Source: Gammaproteobacteria bacterium UBA5109 (lineage in GTDB: Bacteria > Pseudomonadota > Gammaproteobacteria > Pseudomonadales > Pseudohongiellaceae). Taken from it: a stretch of DNA of 64,000 nucleotides. The stretch spans positions 62,001 to 126,000 of the forward strand of contig DHZH01000007.1 in NCBI GenBank assembly GCA_002414385.1, in the 5' to 3' direction. Shown here piece by piece: positions 44,955 to 54,101 of the stretch; position 1 is the stretch's first letter; every line of letters starts with the position of its first letter. Made by a program: the position numbers and the translations under genes. The notes below the pieces were generated by a model. That model was not told the DNA's origin. It saw only the letters and a program-made list of their open reading frames with translations, and ran no database searches.

Positions 44955-46250
44955 ATGGATAAATCAGTGGAACAAAGCGATCACGTCATCCCGGAAGCAG
45001 AATGGGATTCACCAATGTTCAACCTGGCTCAGCAGCAATTTCTGCAGGCTTCAAAACGGATGGACCTTGATGAAAATATCCGCAAGCGGCTGCTGTTCCC
45101 GCAGCGCGCCCTGATCACCAGCTTCCCCTGCCGCAAGGATAAATATTCCGAAGTGGAAACAGTCTTTGGCTACCGGGTCCAGCATGTACTGACCATGGGT
45201 CCCACCAAAGGGGGTATCCGCTACCATGAAGATGTTTCACTGGGTGAGGTCTCTGCCCTGGCCATGTGGATGACCTGGAAATGCGCCTTACTGCAATTAC
45301 CCTTTGGCGGAGCCAAGGGTGGAGTAAGAATCAACCCGCAACTCATGAGCCGCTCCGAGCTGCAAAGGCTGACCCGTCGTTACACCATGGAATTTGTCAA
45401 CATGATCGGCCCGGACAAGGATATCCCAGCACCTGATATGGGAACCAATGCCCAGGTCATGGCCTGGATCATGGATACTTACAGCCAGCAGGTTGGGCAT
45501 GCTGTGCCGGAAGTGGTCACCGGCAAACCGGTCGTGCTTGGCGGCTCCAAGGGCCGCGAGGAAGCAACGGGCCGAGGCCTGGTTTATCTGATACAGGATG
45601 CGGCCTACCATGTCGGCATTGAGCTGAAAAATGCCACTGCCGTGATTCAGGGCTACGGCAATGTTGGCCGTAATGCCGCAGCATTCCTGGAACAGCTCGG
45701 GGTGAAAATAATCGGTATCAGCGATGTCAGCTGTGGCCTGTACCACGAAAAAGGCTTATCACTTGGCGCCATTGATGATCATATTCAGGAACACGGCGTA
45801 CTGAAAGGTTTTTCAGAGGCAGAAGAAATCAGCAATTCAGAATTGCTGGAACTGAAATGTGACATCCTGGCCCCCTGCGCCTTGCAGAATCAGATCACTG
45901 CTGACAACGCCAGTTACATCAATTGCCGTTTACTTGCCGAAGGCGCCAATGGGCCAACAACTCTGGAAGCAGACCGTAAACTACGCGAAAGGGATATCTT
46001 TGTCCTGCCTGACATACTTGGCAATGCCGGCGGTGTAACTGTCTCCTACTTTGAATGGGTCCAGAATACCCAGGAATTCGCCTGGACACTGGAAGAGGTG
46101 AACAACCGCCTGCACAACATCATGGTGGAAGCATTCCAGCGTACCCTCTTGCGATCACAACGCGATGATGTGGACATGCGAACTGCAGCATTAATTGAAG
46201 GAATTCAAAGAGTTAGTGAAGCAAAGTTACTCAGGGGTGTCTTCCCGTAA
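44955..46250 (+). CDS. Glutamate dehydrogenase (Glu/Leu/Phe/Val family)
   Basis: A 431-residue amino-acid dehydrogenase interconverting glutamate and 2-oxoglutarate plus ammonia. It has TMGPTKGGIRYHEDV (substrate-binding Lys), PFGGAKGGVRINP (catalytic Lys), PAPDMGTNAQVMAW and the Rossmann motif VIQGYGNVGRNAAAFL. The size and motifs fit the NAD-type GudB/GluD group more than the 450-residue NADP GdhA of E. coli, but coenzyme choice is inferred. It links the neighbouring TCA genes to nitrogen metabolism. Confidence 0.9.
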   Translation: MDKSVEQSDHVIPEAEWDSPMFNLAQQQFLQASKRMDLDENIRKRLLFPQRALITSFPCRKDKYSEVETVFGYRVQHVLTMGPTKGGIRYHEDVSLGEVSALAMWMTWKCALLQLPFGGAKGGVRINPQLMSRSELQRLTRRYTMEFVNMIGPDKDIPAPDMGTNAQVMAWIMDTYSQQVGHAVPEVVTGKPVVLGGSKGREEATGRGLVYLIQDAAYHVGIELKNATAVIQGYGNVGRNAAAFLEQLGVKIIGISDVSCGLYHEKGLSLGAIDDHIQEHGVLKGFSEAEEISNSELLELKCDILAPCALQNQITADNASYINCRLLAEGANGPTTLEADRKLRERDIFVLPDILGNAGGVTVSYFEWVQNTQEFAWTLEEVNNRLHNIMVEAFQRTLLRSQRDDVDMRTAALIEGIQRVSEAKLLRGVFP

Positions 46251-46275
46251 CCCTCTGCTATATAAAGCAATGTTC

Positions 46276-46310
46276 ATGTATATACATTGGCATTAATTAT
46301 GTGTTATAGT
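46276..46310 (+). promoter_or_regulatory. Palindrome and extended -10 promoter before the 46-residue gene
   Basis: The 12-bp palindrome ATGTATATACAT (46276-46287) is followed at 46302-46310 by TGT-TATAGT, an extended -10 element, 28 bp before the start codon. The palindrome covers the -35 position, as an operator would. It is not a LexA box: the half-sites are too close. Confidence 0.5.
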
Positions 46311-46337
46311 TGGCCGTTAATTAAACAGGAGGTGCCT

Positions 46338-46478
46338 ATGCCACACGTTAGTTGGGAAACCACCTTAGTCACAAAAGCCATAAACAAGACGATTGCACAA
46401 AAGCCGAAACGCGATACAAAGCGTAAGATTCTGAAACAAAAACAGAATGAACAAGCAGAAGGCAACTGTCACCACTAA
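46338..46478 (+). CDS. Small basic protein, 46 residues
   Basis: A short reading frame with a strong ribosome-binding site (AGGAGGTG, 6 bp before ATG). The product MPHVSWETTLVTKAINKTIA continues with a Lys/Arg/Gln-rich half and ends in NCHH. It has no signal peptide or membrane helix. The strong binding site and a promoter-like element upstream argue that it is real. It lies between glutamate dehydrogenase and the cyclase-like gene. I do not recognise it. Confidence 0.6.
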   Translation: MPHVSWETTLVTKAINKTIAQKPKRDTKRKILKQKQNEQAEGNCHH

Positions 46479-46562
46479 GGCGAATTGAAACGGTGAATTG
46501 AAACCGGCCTTATTACGGCAGGACGGGAAGCAGATATCAGGGCAAAGATTACGCAAGTAATA

Positions 46563-48842
46563 TCAGGTCTTGAGTTTTTCCCGCAGCATGGAAACAACCT
46601 TTCCATTAGTGACAACTTCGTAATAAGGCTCGGCATTTGCACCGGCTGAAATGATGGAATCATTCTGCCAGATTCCGACCCGACCTTCCCTGATCACGAT
46701 ATCATGTCGACTGCCCACCAGATCAGTGTATACGCCGTAGTAGAGAGTCTCCTTTTTACCATCAAACCCGGCAGTAATTTTGCGCAGCTTTACTTCCTTT
46801 TGTAATTTGTCGAAGGCAGTATTCTCCAGAAGAATGCCATTAACGTTGTAACGAATTTTTTGCTGCCCTTTCTCACCCTTGTCACGCTCATCATCGGCAT
46901 AATTCAACACTTCCACATTGAAGATGCCACTTTGCATTTTTTCCCGTAACTTCCAGGAGCAGGAAGACAGCCTGTCCGCCAGGCCTATCGCCGAAGAAAT
47001 CATGATGGGCTGTTCGCCATCAAACAGATAGCGCGGCGCTTCTTCAGAAAAACAGATACCAATACCAAGTTCCAGCAAGGGCAATTCGGATTGCCTGGCA
47101 TGCTTGTTCCCTTCATGAATAATGCGCAGCATCGAGCGTGCCAGACCGCATGCCCGGGCAACAGAAAACCATTGCTGCGGGGAATGCTCATGTTCAAGAA
47201 AGCTCAGAATAATCGCATCGCCTTCAATGAAGACCTTATTGCCCCCATACACAGGAATGATTTCATTTATAGGGTTAAAAAAGTGCAGACTGAAATAGGA
47301 CGCTGGATTCAGATTATGTTTTTCCAGCATTTCAGTAACTACTGTAGATCCTCGGACGTCTGCTTTCATCACAGTGTGATGAACGATTTTTGCTTCATCA
47401 TCTTCAATTTCATCGGCACAGGGAAGCTGATATAAAGTTCGTGCCTGCCTGGATAACTCAATATCCTCCTTGACAGTCAGGACATTCATGCGATTGAAAA
47501 TACGATGGGCAAAGCGGGTATATTTCAGGTGCAGGCGAAAGCGTGCAATATCAATTAATATCCGCTGTAACTGATCATCAAGATTTTTACGGACAAGTAA
47601 ATTAATCTGCTTGCCGGACTCCTTGAGCAGGGACAATTCATCATTACTCAATTCGCGTCCGCCGTGCGATTGATCCTGCAGACGTTTTATTGCACATTCG
47701 CCGGCCAGGTACTGATTCAGGACGCGCGGGTCAAGCTCCTGGTTGAATTTTTCTGACCATATTTTCCTGGTTTCATAGGACGCTACAAAACGAGTCAGGT
47801 ATTTTTTCTTTTTCAGTAAAGCGCCGAAACGCTTCAGGGTTTTTTCCAGTTTTCTGACTTGTTTACGATATGCCCTGGCGGCCTTGCTGCCATGTGTCTG
47901 CTTGATATCAGGTAATTCATCAAGCAATGATTCAAAATCAAACAATTCTTTGAGCATGGTGGGTGAATCCAGCCAGCAAAATTCTTCAAAAACCTGTTCG
48001 CGCTGATTCTCAGCCGGCCCCAGAAAGTATTTGATCGCGCGCAGCACACGCAGATCGTCATAAACTTCCAGCTGATCCTCGCCGATCTCCAGTTCCTGTT
48101 GCAGGTTGCGGGTATCCAGTTCCGGCAGCATTTTCTGCATCAATATCTCAACTTCATTATTGATGTTGGGAAATTCACTGGCATCAAGCTCCCCGCCCCA
48201 GTTGATGTAATGCTCAATCAGAAAACGGGCTGAGTTCAGGTCCCTGTTCAGCAGAATTGAATTACTCAGAAATTCCTGAAAATCTATCACGCTTTCAGTC
48301 AGGTACTGTTCCCGTAATAACCGCAACTGGCGGAATTCCGTACGATGAAGGTAATCAAAAATCTGCTTTTTAACCCGGTAAATAATGCCGTTATAGTGCT
48401 TGCTTAACCAGGACAAGCGATGTTGAACTTTCAGGACATGCATGGAGCCCTGATTACGCAGATCAGTAGCTTCTTTTTTTGTTTCATTGATCAACTGATT
48501 AAGAGCAGTAGTGACAGCCTCAAGAATATATCGCAGCGGAGCAAACTGCAGGAAAGCCACTTCTTCCTGGGTCAGGTCCGTTTTAACCCGGTGAATAAGC
48601 ACAGTCATCATGTCCTGATAACTTTTGCACATCGGCGAGAAAGCCTTGCCTGCATCTCCCCGATAGCCTTTGGGATCAGTTTCCCGTCTTAACAGCTCGG
48701 TAATCAGAACTTTCATGTCAGAAAGGAAACGTTTGCTTAGTTTTACGTCGACATGGTAATTATCGATCCCCTTGCGCATACTGGAAATATCAATGCGCCA
48801 GGCAGGAGGAGCAGCAAACTTTTCAAAAAGGTTTTCAGACAT
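46563..48842 (-). CDS. Large protein with degenerate class III nucleotidyl-cyclase-like domain
   Basis: A 759-residue cytoplasmic protein, no signal peptide or membrane helix. Residues about 1-480 are mostly helical and charged and resemble nothing I recognise. Residues about 488-640 read like a class III adenylate/guanylate cyclase fold: MKADVRGST (metal Asp 495), KVFIEGDAIILSF (metal Asp 542), LELGIGICF and AIGLADRLSS. Both metal-binding aspartates and the transition-state Arg (624) are present, but the position of the conserved Asn is Gly 620 and the purine-selecting Lys and Asp/Thr positions appear to be Phe and Ser. Residues 640-759 form a further beta-rich tail. Activity is therefore uncertain; a receptor or altered-substrate role is possible. 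Confidence 0.7.
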   Translation of the reverse strand: MSENLFEKFAAPPAWRIDISSMRKGIDNYHVDVKLSKRFLSDMKVLITELLRRETDPKGYRGDAGKAFSPMCKSYQDMMTVLIHRVKTDLTQEEVAFLQFAPLRYILEAVTTALNQLINETKKEATDLRNQGSMHVLKVQHRLSWLSKHYNGIIYRVKKQIFDYLHRTEFRQLRLLREQYLTESVIDFQEFLSNSILLNRDLNSARFLIEHYINWGGELDASEFPNINNEVEILMQKMLPELDTRNLQQELEIGEDQLEVYDDLRVLRAIKYFLGPAENQREQVFEEFCWLDSPTMLKELFDFESLLDELPDIKQTHGSKAARAYRKQVRKLEKTLKRFGALLKKKKYLTRFVASYETRKIWSEKFNQELDPRVLNQYLAGECAIKRLQDQSHGGRELSNDELSLLKESGKQINLLVRKNLDDQLQRILIDIARFRLHLKYTRFAHRIFNRMNVLTVKEDIELSRQARTLYQLPCADEIEDDEAKIVHHTVMKADVRGSTVVTEMLEKHNLNPASYFSLHFFNPINEIIPVYGGNKVFIEGDAIILSFLEHEHSPQQWFSVARACGLARSMLRIIHEGNKHARQSELPLLELGIGICFSEEAPRYLFDGEQPIMISSAIGLADRLSSCSWKLREKMQSGIFNVEVLNYADDERDKGEKGQQKIRYNVNGILLENTAFDKLQKEVKLRKITAGFDGKKETLYYGVYTDLVGSRHDIVIREGRVGIWQNDSIISAGANAEPYYEVVTNGKVVSMLREKLKT

Positions 48843-48928
48843 GTCGTTTATTTTTCAGAATCCGGAAATCATATTCTCATCGCCCAGAATAGCGCAATCA
48901 TAGCAGAGAAGTTGCAGACAGGGTCTCA

Positions 48929-50323
48929 TTAAACCGTCTTTGCCTCACGCCAGGCCAGCTTATTATGCAGGGAGACTACATCCCCGACAATAATCAGGGT
49001 TGGCGCTTTGACATCAGCCGCCTCGACTATGCCAGGTAAACTTTCAAGGGTGCCAGTAAGCACTTTTTGTTCCGGCGTCGTCCCCTGCTGTATCAGAGCT
49101 ACTGGTGTGTTTTTGTCACGGCCATGCTGAATTAACTCATTACACAACAAAGGCAGGCCTATCAAGCCCATATATACCACCAGGGTCTGATTCTCCTGTA
49201 CCAGATGTTCCCAGTCCAGATCGCATTTATCATTTTTCATGTGGCCGGTTACAAATACGACCGATTGGGCATAATCCCGATGGGTCAGAGGAATTCCTGC
49301 ATAACATGAGCAACCTGAAGCTGCAGTAATACCCGGAACTACCTGGAACGGAATTCTCGCCTCTGCCAGCATTTCAATTTCTTCACCACCGCGACCAAAT
49401 ATAAAGGGGTCACCTCCTTTCAGTCTGAGCACACGCTTGCCTTCCTGTGCCAGCCTGACCAGCAAGGCACTGATATCCTGCTGCGGCATGGTGTGTAACT
49501 GGCGCTGTTTGCCAACATGAATCTTTTCAGCATCCTGCCGGGTCATGTTCAGTATCTGCTCAGAAACCAGACGATCATAAAGAACCACATCGGCCTGTTG
49601 CATCAAGCGTAATGCCCGAAAAGTCAGCAGATCAGGATCACCAGGGCCAGCACCAACCAGATAGACTTCACCACTGACTGATGGGTTCTGATTATGGTTT
49701 TTCAGTTTATCTTCCAGTAATGACTTCGCCTGCTCCCCTTTACCGCTCAAAACCAGTTCGGCAATTGGGCCATTAACAACTTCTTCCCAAAAGCGCATGC
49801 GTTGCGTAAATGAACTGATTCCTGTTTTTACCTGCTGCCGGAAAGCACCAAGAAATTCAGTCAGGGTTCCATAAGCAGAAGGAATAAAAGTTTCCAGACG
49901 GGCACGAAGCAGACGTGCCAGCACCGGTGATTTTCCCGAACTTGAAACTGCAACAAGCAGAGGGGAACGATCGACAATCGAAGGAAAAATGAAATTACAG
50001 AGTTCCGGCTGATCGACAACATTAACCGGCAAATTTCGTTGTTTGGCCGCTGTGGATACCTGTTTATTTAATTCAGCATCATCCGTTGCCGCAACAACGA
50101 TTGCTACATCCTGCAGGTCTTCCTCCCGGTATGGACGCTCATATATTTCATGCTCAGCATGTGCCAATAGTTTTTTCATCTGAGCACTGACTTCGGTGCC
50201 TACTACCCGAAGCCTGGCGCCGGCACGCAACATGAACCGGGCTTTGCGCAAGGCAATTTTTCCTCCCCCAACCAGTAGCACGCGTCGCGAGTCCAGCTTG
50301 TAGAAAATGGGAAGGTATTCCAT
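48929..50323 (-). CDS. cysG: Siroheme synthase (trifunctional)
   Basis: Makes siroheme from uroporphyrinogen III: methylation, NAD-dependent dehydrogenation and iron insertion. The 464-residue protein fuses an N-terminal dehydrogenase/ferrochelatase (VLLVGGGKIALRKA, about 1-200) to a C-terminal SAM uroporphyrinogen methyltransferase (VYLVGAGPGDPDLLT; GGDPFIFGRGGEE). Its ATG shares one base with the serS stop (TGATG), so translation is probably coupled. It supports sulfite reduction, which agrees with cysE nearby on the chromosome. Confidence 0.96.
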   Translation of the reverse strand: MEYLPIFYKLDSRRVLLVGGGKIALRKARFMLRAGARLRVVGTEVSAQMKKLLAHAEHEIYERPYREEDLQDVAIVVAATDDAELNKQVSTAAKQRNLPVNVVDQPELCNFIFPSIVDRSPLLVAVSSSGKSPVLARLLRARLETFIPSAYGTLTEFLGAFRQQVKTGISSFTQRMRFWEEVVNGPIAELVLSGKGEQAKSLLEDKLKNHNQNPSVSGEVYLVGAGPGDPDLLTFRALRLMQQADVVLYDRLVSEQILNMTRQDAEKIHVGKQRQLHTMPQQDISALLVRLAQEGKRVLRLKGGDPFIFGRGGEEIEMLAEARIPFQVVPGITAASGCSCYAGIPLTHRDYAQSVVFVTGHMKNDKCDLDWEHLVQENQTLVVYMGLIGLPLLCNELIQHGRDKNTPVALIQQGTTPEQKVLTGTLESLPGIVEAADVKAPTLIIVGDVVSLHNKLAWREAKTV

Positions 50324-51603
50324 CAGGCCTGTAAAATATTTGTAAGCCCACCCATATAGGGGCGCAAGGGTTCAGGAATAATGACACTGCCATCTTTCTG
50401 CTGGTAATTTTCCAGCACCGCAAGCAGGGTTCTGCCAACCGCCAGACCGGAACCATTCAGGGTATGCACCAGTTCCGGCTTGCCTGTCTGCGGATTACGC
50501 CAGCGGGCCTGCATGCGCCGGGCCTGGAAATCACCGAAATTGCTGCAGGAGGAAATTTCCCGGTAAGCATTCTGGCCAGGCAGCCAGACCTCGATGTCAT
50601 AAGTAAGTCTGGCACCAAAACCGATATCTCCACCACATAAAATAACTGTGCGGTAAGGCAGTTCCAGCGCCTGCAGGACTTTTTCCGCATGCCCTGTCAG
50701 CTCTTCATGGGCCTGTGCGGAATTGTCTGGTGTCACAATCTGCACCAGCTCGACTTTTTCAAACTGATGCTGGCGAATCATGCCACGTGTATCTTTACCA
50801 TAGCTGCCTGCCTCGCTGCGAAAACACGGTGTGTGGCAGACAAACTTTAAGGGGACTTGTTCGGGATCGAGAATTTCATCCCGCACAATATTGGTCACCG
50901 GAACTTCTGCCGTCGGTATCAGATAAAAATTCTGTTCACCGTCCAGGTGAAACAGGTCTTCGGCAAATTTTGGTAACTGTCCGGTGCCGAACAGGGATTC
51001 AGCATTGACCATAAAAGGCACGTAGACTTCAGTATAGCCATGCTCTCGAGTATGCAGGTCGAGCATGAATTGCGTCAGTGCCCGCTGCAAGCGGGCGATT
51101 TCACCACGCATCAACACAAAACGGGAACCAGTGATTTTAACGGCCCGGGTAAAGTCCAGACCCTCACCTCTTTCACCAAGCTGCTGATGATCCCTGACTT
51201 CAAAATCAAATGTTCCAGGCTCCCCCCAGCGTCTGACTTCCTGGTTGGCTGACTCATCATTGCCGGGAGGCACCTGCTCAGCCGGGATATTCGGAATTGC
51301 CAGTAAAATTTCTTCAAAGGCCTGCTGCACTTCACTCAGGGCCTGTTTTTTGTTCTCCAGCTCGGATTTCAGTTTGTCGACTTCCGCCAACAGGGGCGCA
51401 ATATCCTCACCGGCTGCTTTGGCTTTACCGATATTCTTTGATCGGGTATTCCTCTCATTCTGCAGGGATTCGGTTTCTACCTGCAGGCTCTTGCGCTGCT
51501 TTTCCAGCTCAGCGATGCGGGCTACGTCCAGTTTAAAACCACGTATACTCAATTTTTCGGCAACCTGCTCAGCCTCACTGCGCAGTAATTTGGGATCCAG
51601 CAT
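50323..51603 (-). CDS. serS: Seryl-tRNA synthetase
   Basis: Charges tRNA-Ser and tRNA-Sec. The 426-residue class II synthetase has an N-terminal coiled-coil arm (about 28-105), motif 2 in PCFRSEAGSYGKDTRGMIR and motif 3 in NGSGLAVGRTLLAVLENYQ. It lies 46 bp after crcB and overlaps cysG by one base. Confidence 0.97.
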   Translation of the reverse strand: MLDPKLLRSEAEQVAEKLSIRGFKLDVARIAELEKQRKSLQVETESLQNERNTRSKNIGKAKAAGEDIAPLLAEVDKLKSELENKKQALSEVQQAFEEILLAIPNIPAEQVPPGNDESANQEVRRWGEPGTFDFEVRDHQQLGERGEGLDFTRAVKITGSRFVLMRGEIARLQRALTQFMLDLHTREHGYTEVYVPFMVNAESLFGTGQLPKFAEDLFHLDGEQNFYLIPTAEVPVTNIVRDEILDPEQVPLKFVCHTPCFRSEAGSYGKDTRGMIRQHQFEKVELVQIVTPDNSAQAHEELTGHAEKVLQALELPYRTVILCGGDIGFGARLTYDIEVWLPGQNAYREISSCSNFGDFQARRMQARWRNPQTGKPELVHTLNGSGLAVGRTLLAVLENYQQKDGSVIIPEPLRPYMGGLTNILQA

Positions 51604-51649
51604 GTTTTAACTCAGCTTATTACTTAAGGAATCTCTGATTAATAATTAT

Positions 51650-52024
51650 TCAAAAAATCAATCGCGTCAGGGTAATGCCCAGCCAGGCTGCCAGTATGCA
51701 GACCAGCACACTGCTGAGAATATAAACCAGTGCCATGGCTATCTGCCCCTGTTCAAACAGGCCCAGCGCATCCAGGGAAAATGTTGAAAAGGTGGTAAAG
51801 GCTCCCAGGAAGCCAACATTGATAACATTTCTCCACTCAAGCCCCAGTTCTCCGCGTTCGACCAGTAGCACAAACACAATGCCTATCAAGAGGGAGCCGA
51901 TGACATTCACAAACAGTGTGATATAGGGGAAGGGATTTTCCGCCAGTTTCGACCAGCTATTATACAACCAGTAGCGGCTCATCGCTCCCAGAGCCCCACC
52001 CAGGGCTACTGCCAGATAAGTCAT
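51650..52024 (-). CDS. crcB: Fluoride channel CrcB
   Basis: A 124-residue, four-helix Fluc/CrcB fluoride exporter. The motifs GGALGAMSRYWL, FVNVIGSLLIG and GFLGAFTTFSTFSLD (pore asparagine and phenylalanines) are conserved. Only 28 bp separate it from rarA, so no fluoride riboswitch fits in front; it is expressed with the operon. Single crcB genes of this size work as dual-topology dimers. Confidence 0.93.
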   Translation of the reverse strand: MTYLAVALGGALGAMSRYWLYNSWSKLAENPFPYITLFVNVIGSLLIGIVFVLLVERGELGLEWRNVINVGFLGAFTTFSTFSLDALGLFEQGQIAMALVYILSSVLVCILAAWLGITLTRLIF

Positions 52025-52052
52025 CAGTGCTCCCTTGTTTTATGATCATCCA

Positions 52053-53399
52053 TCATTTATCGCTTTCATAACGCTTGAAATCACTTTCTCTGTCAAGCTT
52101 GCGCAGATAATCCAGTTTCTCCCTGATTCTGGCTTCCAGCCCCCGATCACCAGGAAAATAAAAGCGCTTGTCTTTCAATGCTTCCGGGAAATAATTATCC
52201 CCGGCAATATAGCCGTCCGGCGCGTCGTGAGCATAACGATAGTCTTCGCCATAGTCCATTTCCTTCATTAATTGTGTCGGCGCATTACGGATATGCATCG
52301 GCACATCATGGCTTTCCCCCTCCCGGACTTCGCGCATGGCACTCTTGAAGGCCTTGTAAGAGGCATTACTTTTTGCCGCACAGGCCAAGTAAATGACTGC
52401 CTGCGCCAGTGTCAGTTCTCCTTCCGGGCTGCCCAGTCTTTCCTGCACATCCCAGGCATTCAGGGCAATCTCCAGTCCCCGGGGGTCGGCATTACCGATA
52501 TCCTCGCTGGCCATTCGGACCACACGCCGGGCAATATAGAGTGGATCACAACCGCCGTCCAGCATGCGGCAAAGCCAATACAGGGCAGCATCGGGAGATG
52601 AACCGCGGACAGCCTTGTGCAAGGCTGAAATCTGTTCGTAGAAAACATCACCGCCTTTATCAAAGCGCCGGGTACTTCCCTGTATTACCTGGCTCAGGGT
52701 CTCATCGCTGATACTTTCACTGTCTTCGGCATTGGCCAGTTCAGCAGCCAGTTCCAGTAAATTGAGCAGGCGCCTGGCATCACCGTCTGCCGACTGCACC
52801 AGAGCCTGCTTTTGCGAATCACTCAGGCTGAAGCTTTGTCCGGCAAGCCCCCTTTCCACATCATCCATAGCCTGTTGCAGAATTGCCAACAGGTCCTCAT
52901 GCTGCAGGCTTTTCAGCACATATACACGGGCCCTCGACAAAAGCGCATTATTCAGCTCAAAAGAAGGGTTTTCAGTGGTGGCGCCGATAAAAATCAGTGT
53001 GCCGTCTTCTATATAGGGTAAAAAGGCATCCTGCTGGGATTTGTTAAAACGGTGGACTTCATCAACAAAAAGAATGCTTTTCTTGCCCTGCTGATCGCGA
53101 ACCAGTTGCGCTTTTTCGATGGCAGCACGAATTTCCTTGACGCCGCTGAGCACTGCAGAAATTGATTCAAAATGCGCCTGGCTGCTGTGCGCCAGCAGGC
53201 GTGCCAGTGTGGTTTTCCCGGTTCCCGGTGGCCCCCAGAAAATCATCGAATGTGGCTGCCCCTTGAGCAGCGCTTCGTAAAGCGGCTTACCCGGACTGAG
53301 AATATGCTCCTGACCGATAAATTCCTGTAGTTTTCCAGGACGCAGTCTTGCTGCCAGAGGCTGATAAACTTGTTCGGTAGTGAACAGCGAGTCGTTCAT
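52053..53399 (-). CDS. rarA: Replication-associated recombination ATPase RarA
   Basis: AAA+ ATPase of the MgsA/RarA/WRNIP1 family that acts at stalled replication forks. The 448-residue protein has Walker A FWGPPGTGKTTLARL, Walker B LFVDEVHRFNKSQQDAFLP, sensor GATTENPSFELN, and a C-terminal tetramerisation domain (RMLDGGCDPLYIARRVVR). The start at 53399 lies 10 bp after the lolA stop and is preferred to an ATG 13 codons upstream that overlaps lolA. Confidence 0.95.
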   Translation of the reverse strand: MNDSLFTTEQVYQPLAARLRPGKLQEFIGQEHILSPGKPLYEALLKGQPHSMIFWGPPGTGKTTLARLLAHSSQAHFESISAVLSGVKEIRAAIEKAQLVRDQQGKKSILFVDEVHRFNKSQQDAFLPYIEDGTLIFIGATTENPSFELNNALLSRARVYVLKSLQHEDLLAILQQAMDDVERGLAGQSFSLSDSQKQALVQSADGDARRLLNLLELAAELANAEDSESISDETLSQVIQGSTRRFDKGGDVFYEQISALHKAVRGSSPDAALYWLCRMLDGGCDPLYIARRVVRMASEDIGNADPRGLEIALNAWDVQERLGSPEGELTLAQAVIYLACAAKSNASYKAFKSAMREVREGESHDVPMHIRNAPTQLMKEMDYGEDYRYAHDAPDGYIAGDNYFPEALKDKRFYFPGDRGLEARIREKLDYLRKLDRESDFKRYESDK

Positions 53400-53409
53400 A
53401 ACAGTACAC

Positions 53410-54099
53410 CTAGGGCGACTCTGCATCCCGGCTGTCAATAATCTCTATGCCGGCTGGAATATCAAACTGAAACAGCCCGGCATCCACAGCCTGATTATTG
53501 ACGATATTACTGAAGGAAAAACTGGTTAGTTGGCCAACACTTGATTCAAACTGCATCTGCAGCAAATCATTGCCAGCAAAAGTCATACTGAAGCGCTCAT
53601 ATGAACTGGAAGGGGTCAGCGGCAGCAGGACATATTGCCTGACTTCATCATCTACATAGCCCATTGAGACTTCATAGGCATCGGCAATGGCCTGCAGGTC
53701 ATCATTCAGCAAGAGGATCGGATTATTTTCTATATCATCTGGAAATTCACGAATACTGACCTGTTCCAGGTCCGGTTCGTAATACCAGAGTGTGATACCG
53801 TCACCCAGCATCAGTTCTTCATAGGGCTCAGTGACATGCCAGTAAAGCCGGTCAGGCTTCTGCATGACCAGTTCTGCCTGCAGTTCCTGAATTTCGCGAC
53901 CGTCCTGTGACAGGATCAATTGCTCGACATCCGCCTGCAGGGTTTCAGTTGCAGCAAGGATGGCCACCAGTTCTTCCAGCGGGCTTTGTTCCTGTGCCAT
54001 TGCTGGCTTTAACAAAATCGAATTGCACAGCAAAGCAGCTGAACAAAAAATATAATTTACTTTAAGTTTTAATTCTAACCTATTGTTAGTAAATATCAT
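53410..54099 (-). CDS. lolA: Outer-membrane lipoprotein carrier LolA
   Basis: Periplasmic chaperone that ferries lipoproteins from LolCDE to LolB. The 229-residue protein has a signal peptide (about 1-35, ending KPAMAQ) and a LolA fold; WHVTEPYEELMLGDGITLWYY is characteristic. Its start lies 2 bp after the ftsK stop with no clear ribosome-binding site, so coupling to ftsK is likely. The order ftsK-lolA-rarA is conserved in gammaproteobacteria. Confidence 0.93.
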   Translation of the reverse strand: MIFTNNRLELKLKVNYIFCSAALLCNSILLKPAMAQEQSPLEELVAILAATETLQADVEQLILSQDGREIQELQAELVMQKPDRLYWHVTEPYEELMLGDGITLWYYEPDLEQVSIREFPDDIENNPILLLNDDLQAIADAYEVSMGYVDDEVRQYVLLPLTPSSSYERFSMTFAGNDLLQMQFESSVGQLTSFSFSNIVNNQAVDAGLFQFDIPAGIEIIDSRDAESP

Positions 54100-54101
54100 T
54101 T

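Noticed and set aside
46276..46287. Possible LexA box
   Set aside because: LexA sites have CTGT and ACAG separated by eight bases; here the half-sites are only four bases apart and lack the outer C and G.
46563..48842. Calling this gene a functional adenylate cyclase
   Set aside because: Several catalytic positions differ from the consensus, so activity cannot be asserted from the sequence.
52025..52052. Fluoride riboswitch before crcB
   Set aside because: Only 28 bp separate rarA and crcB, too short for the aptamer, and no pseudoknot pattern is visible.
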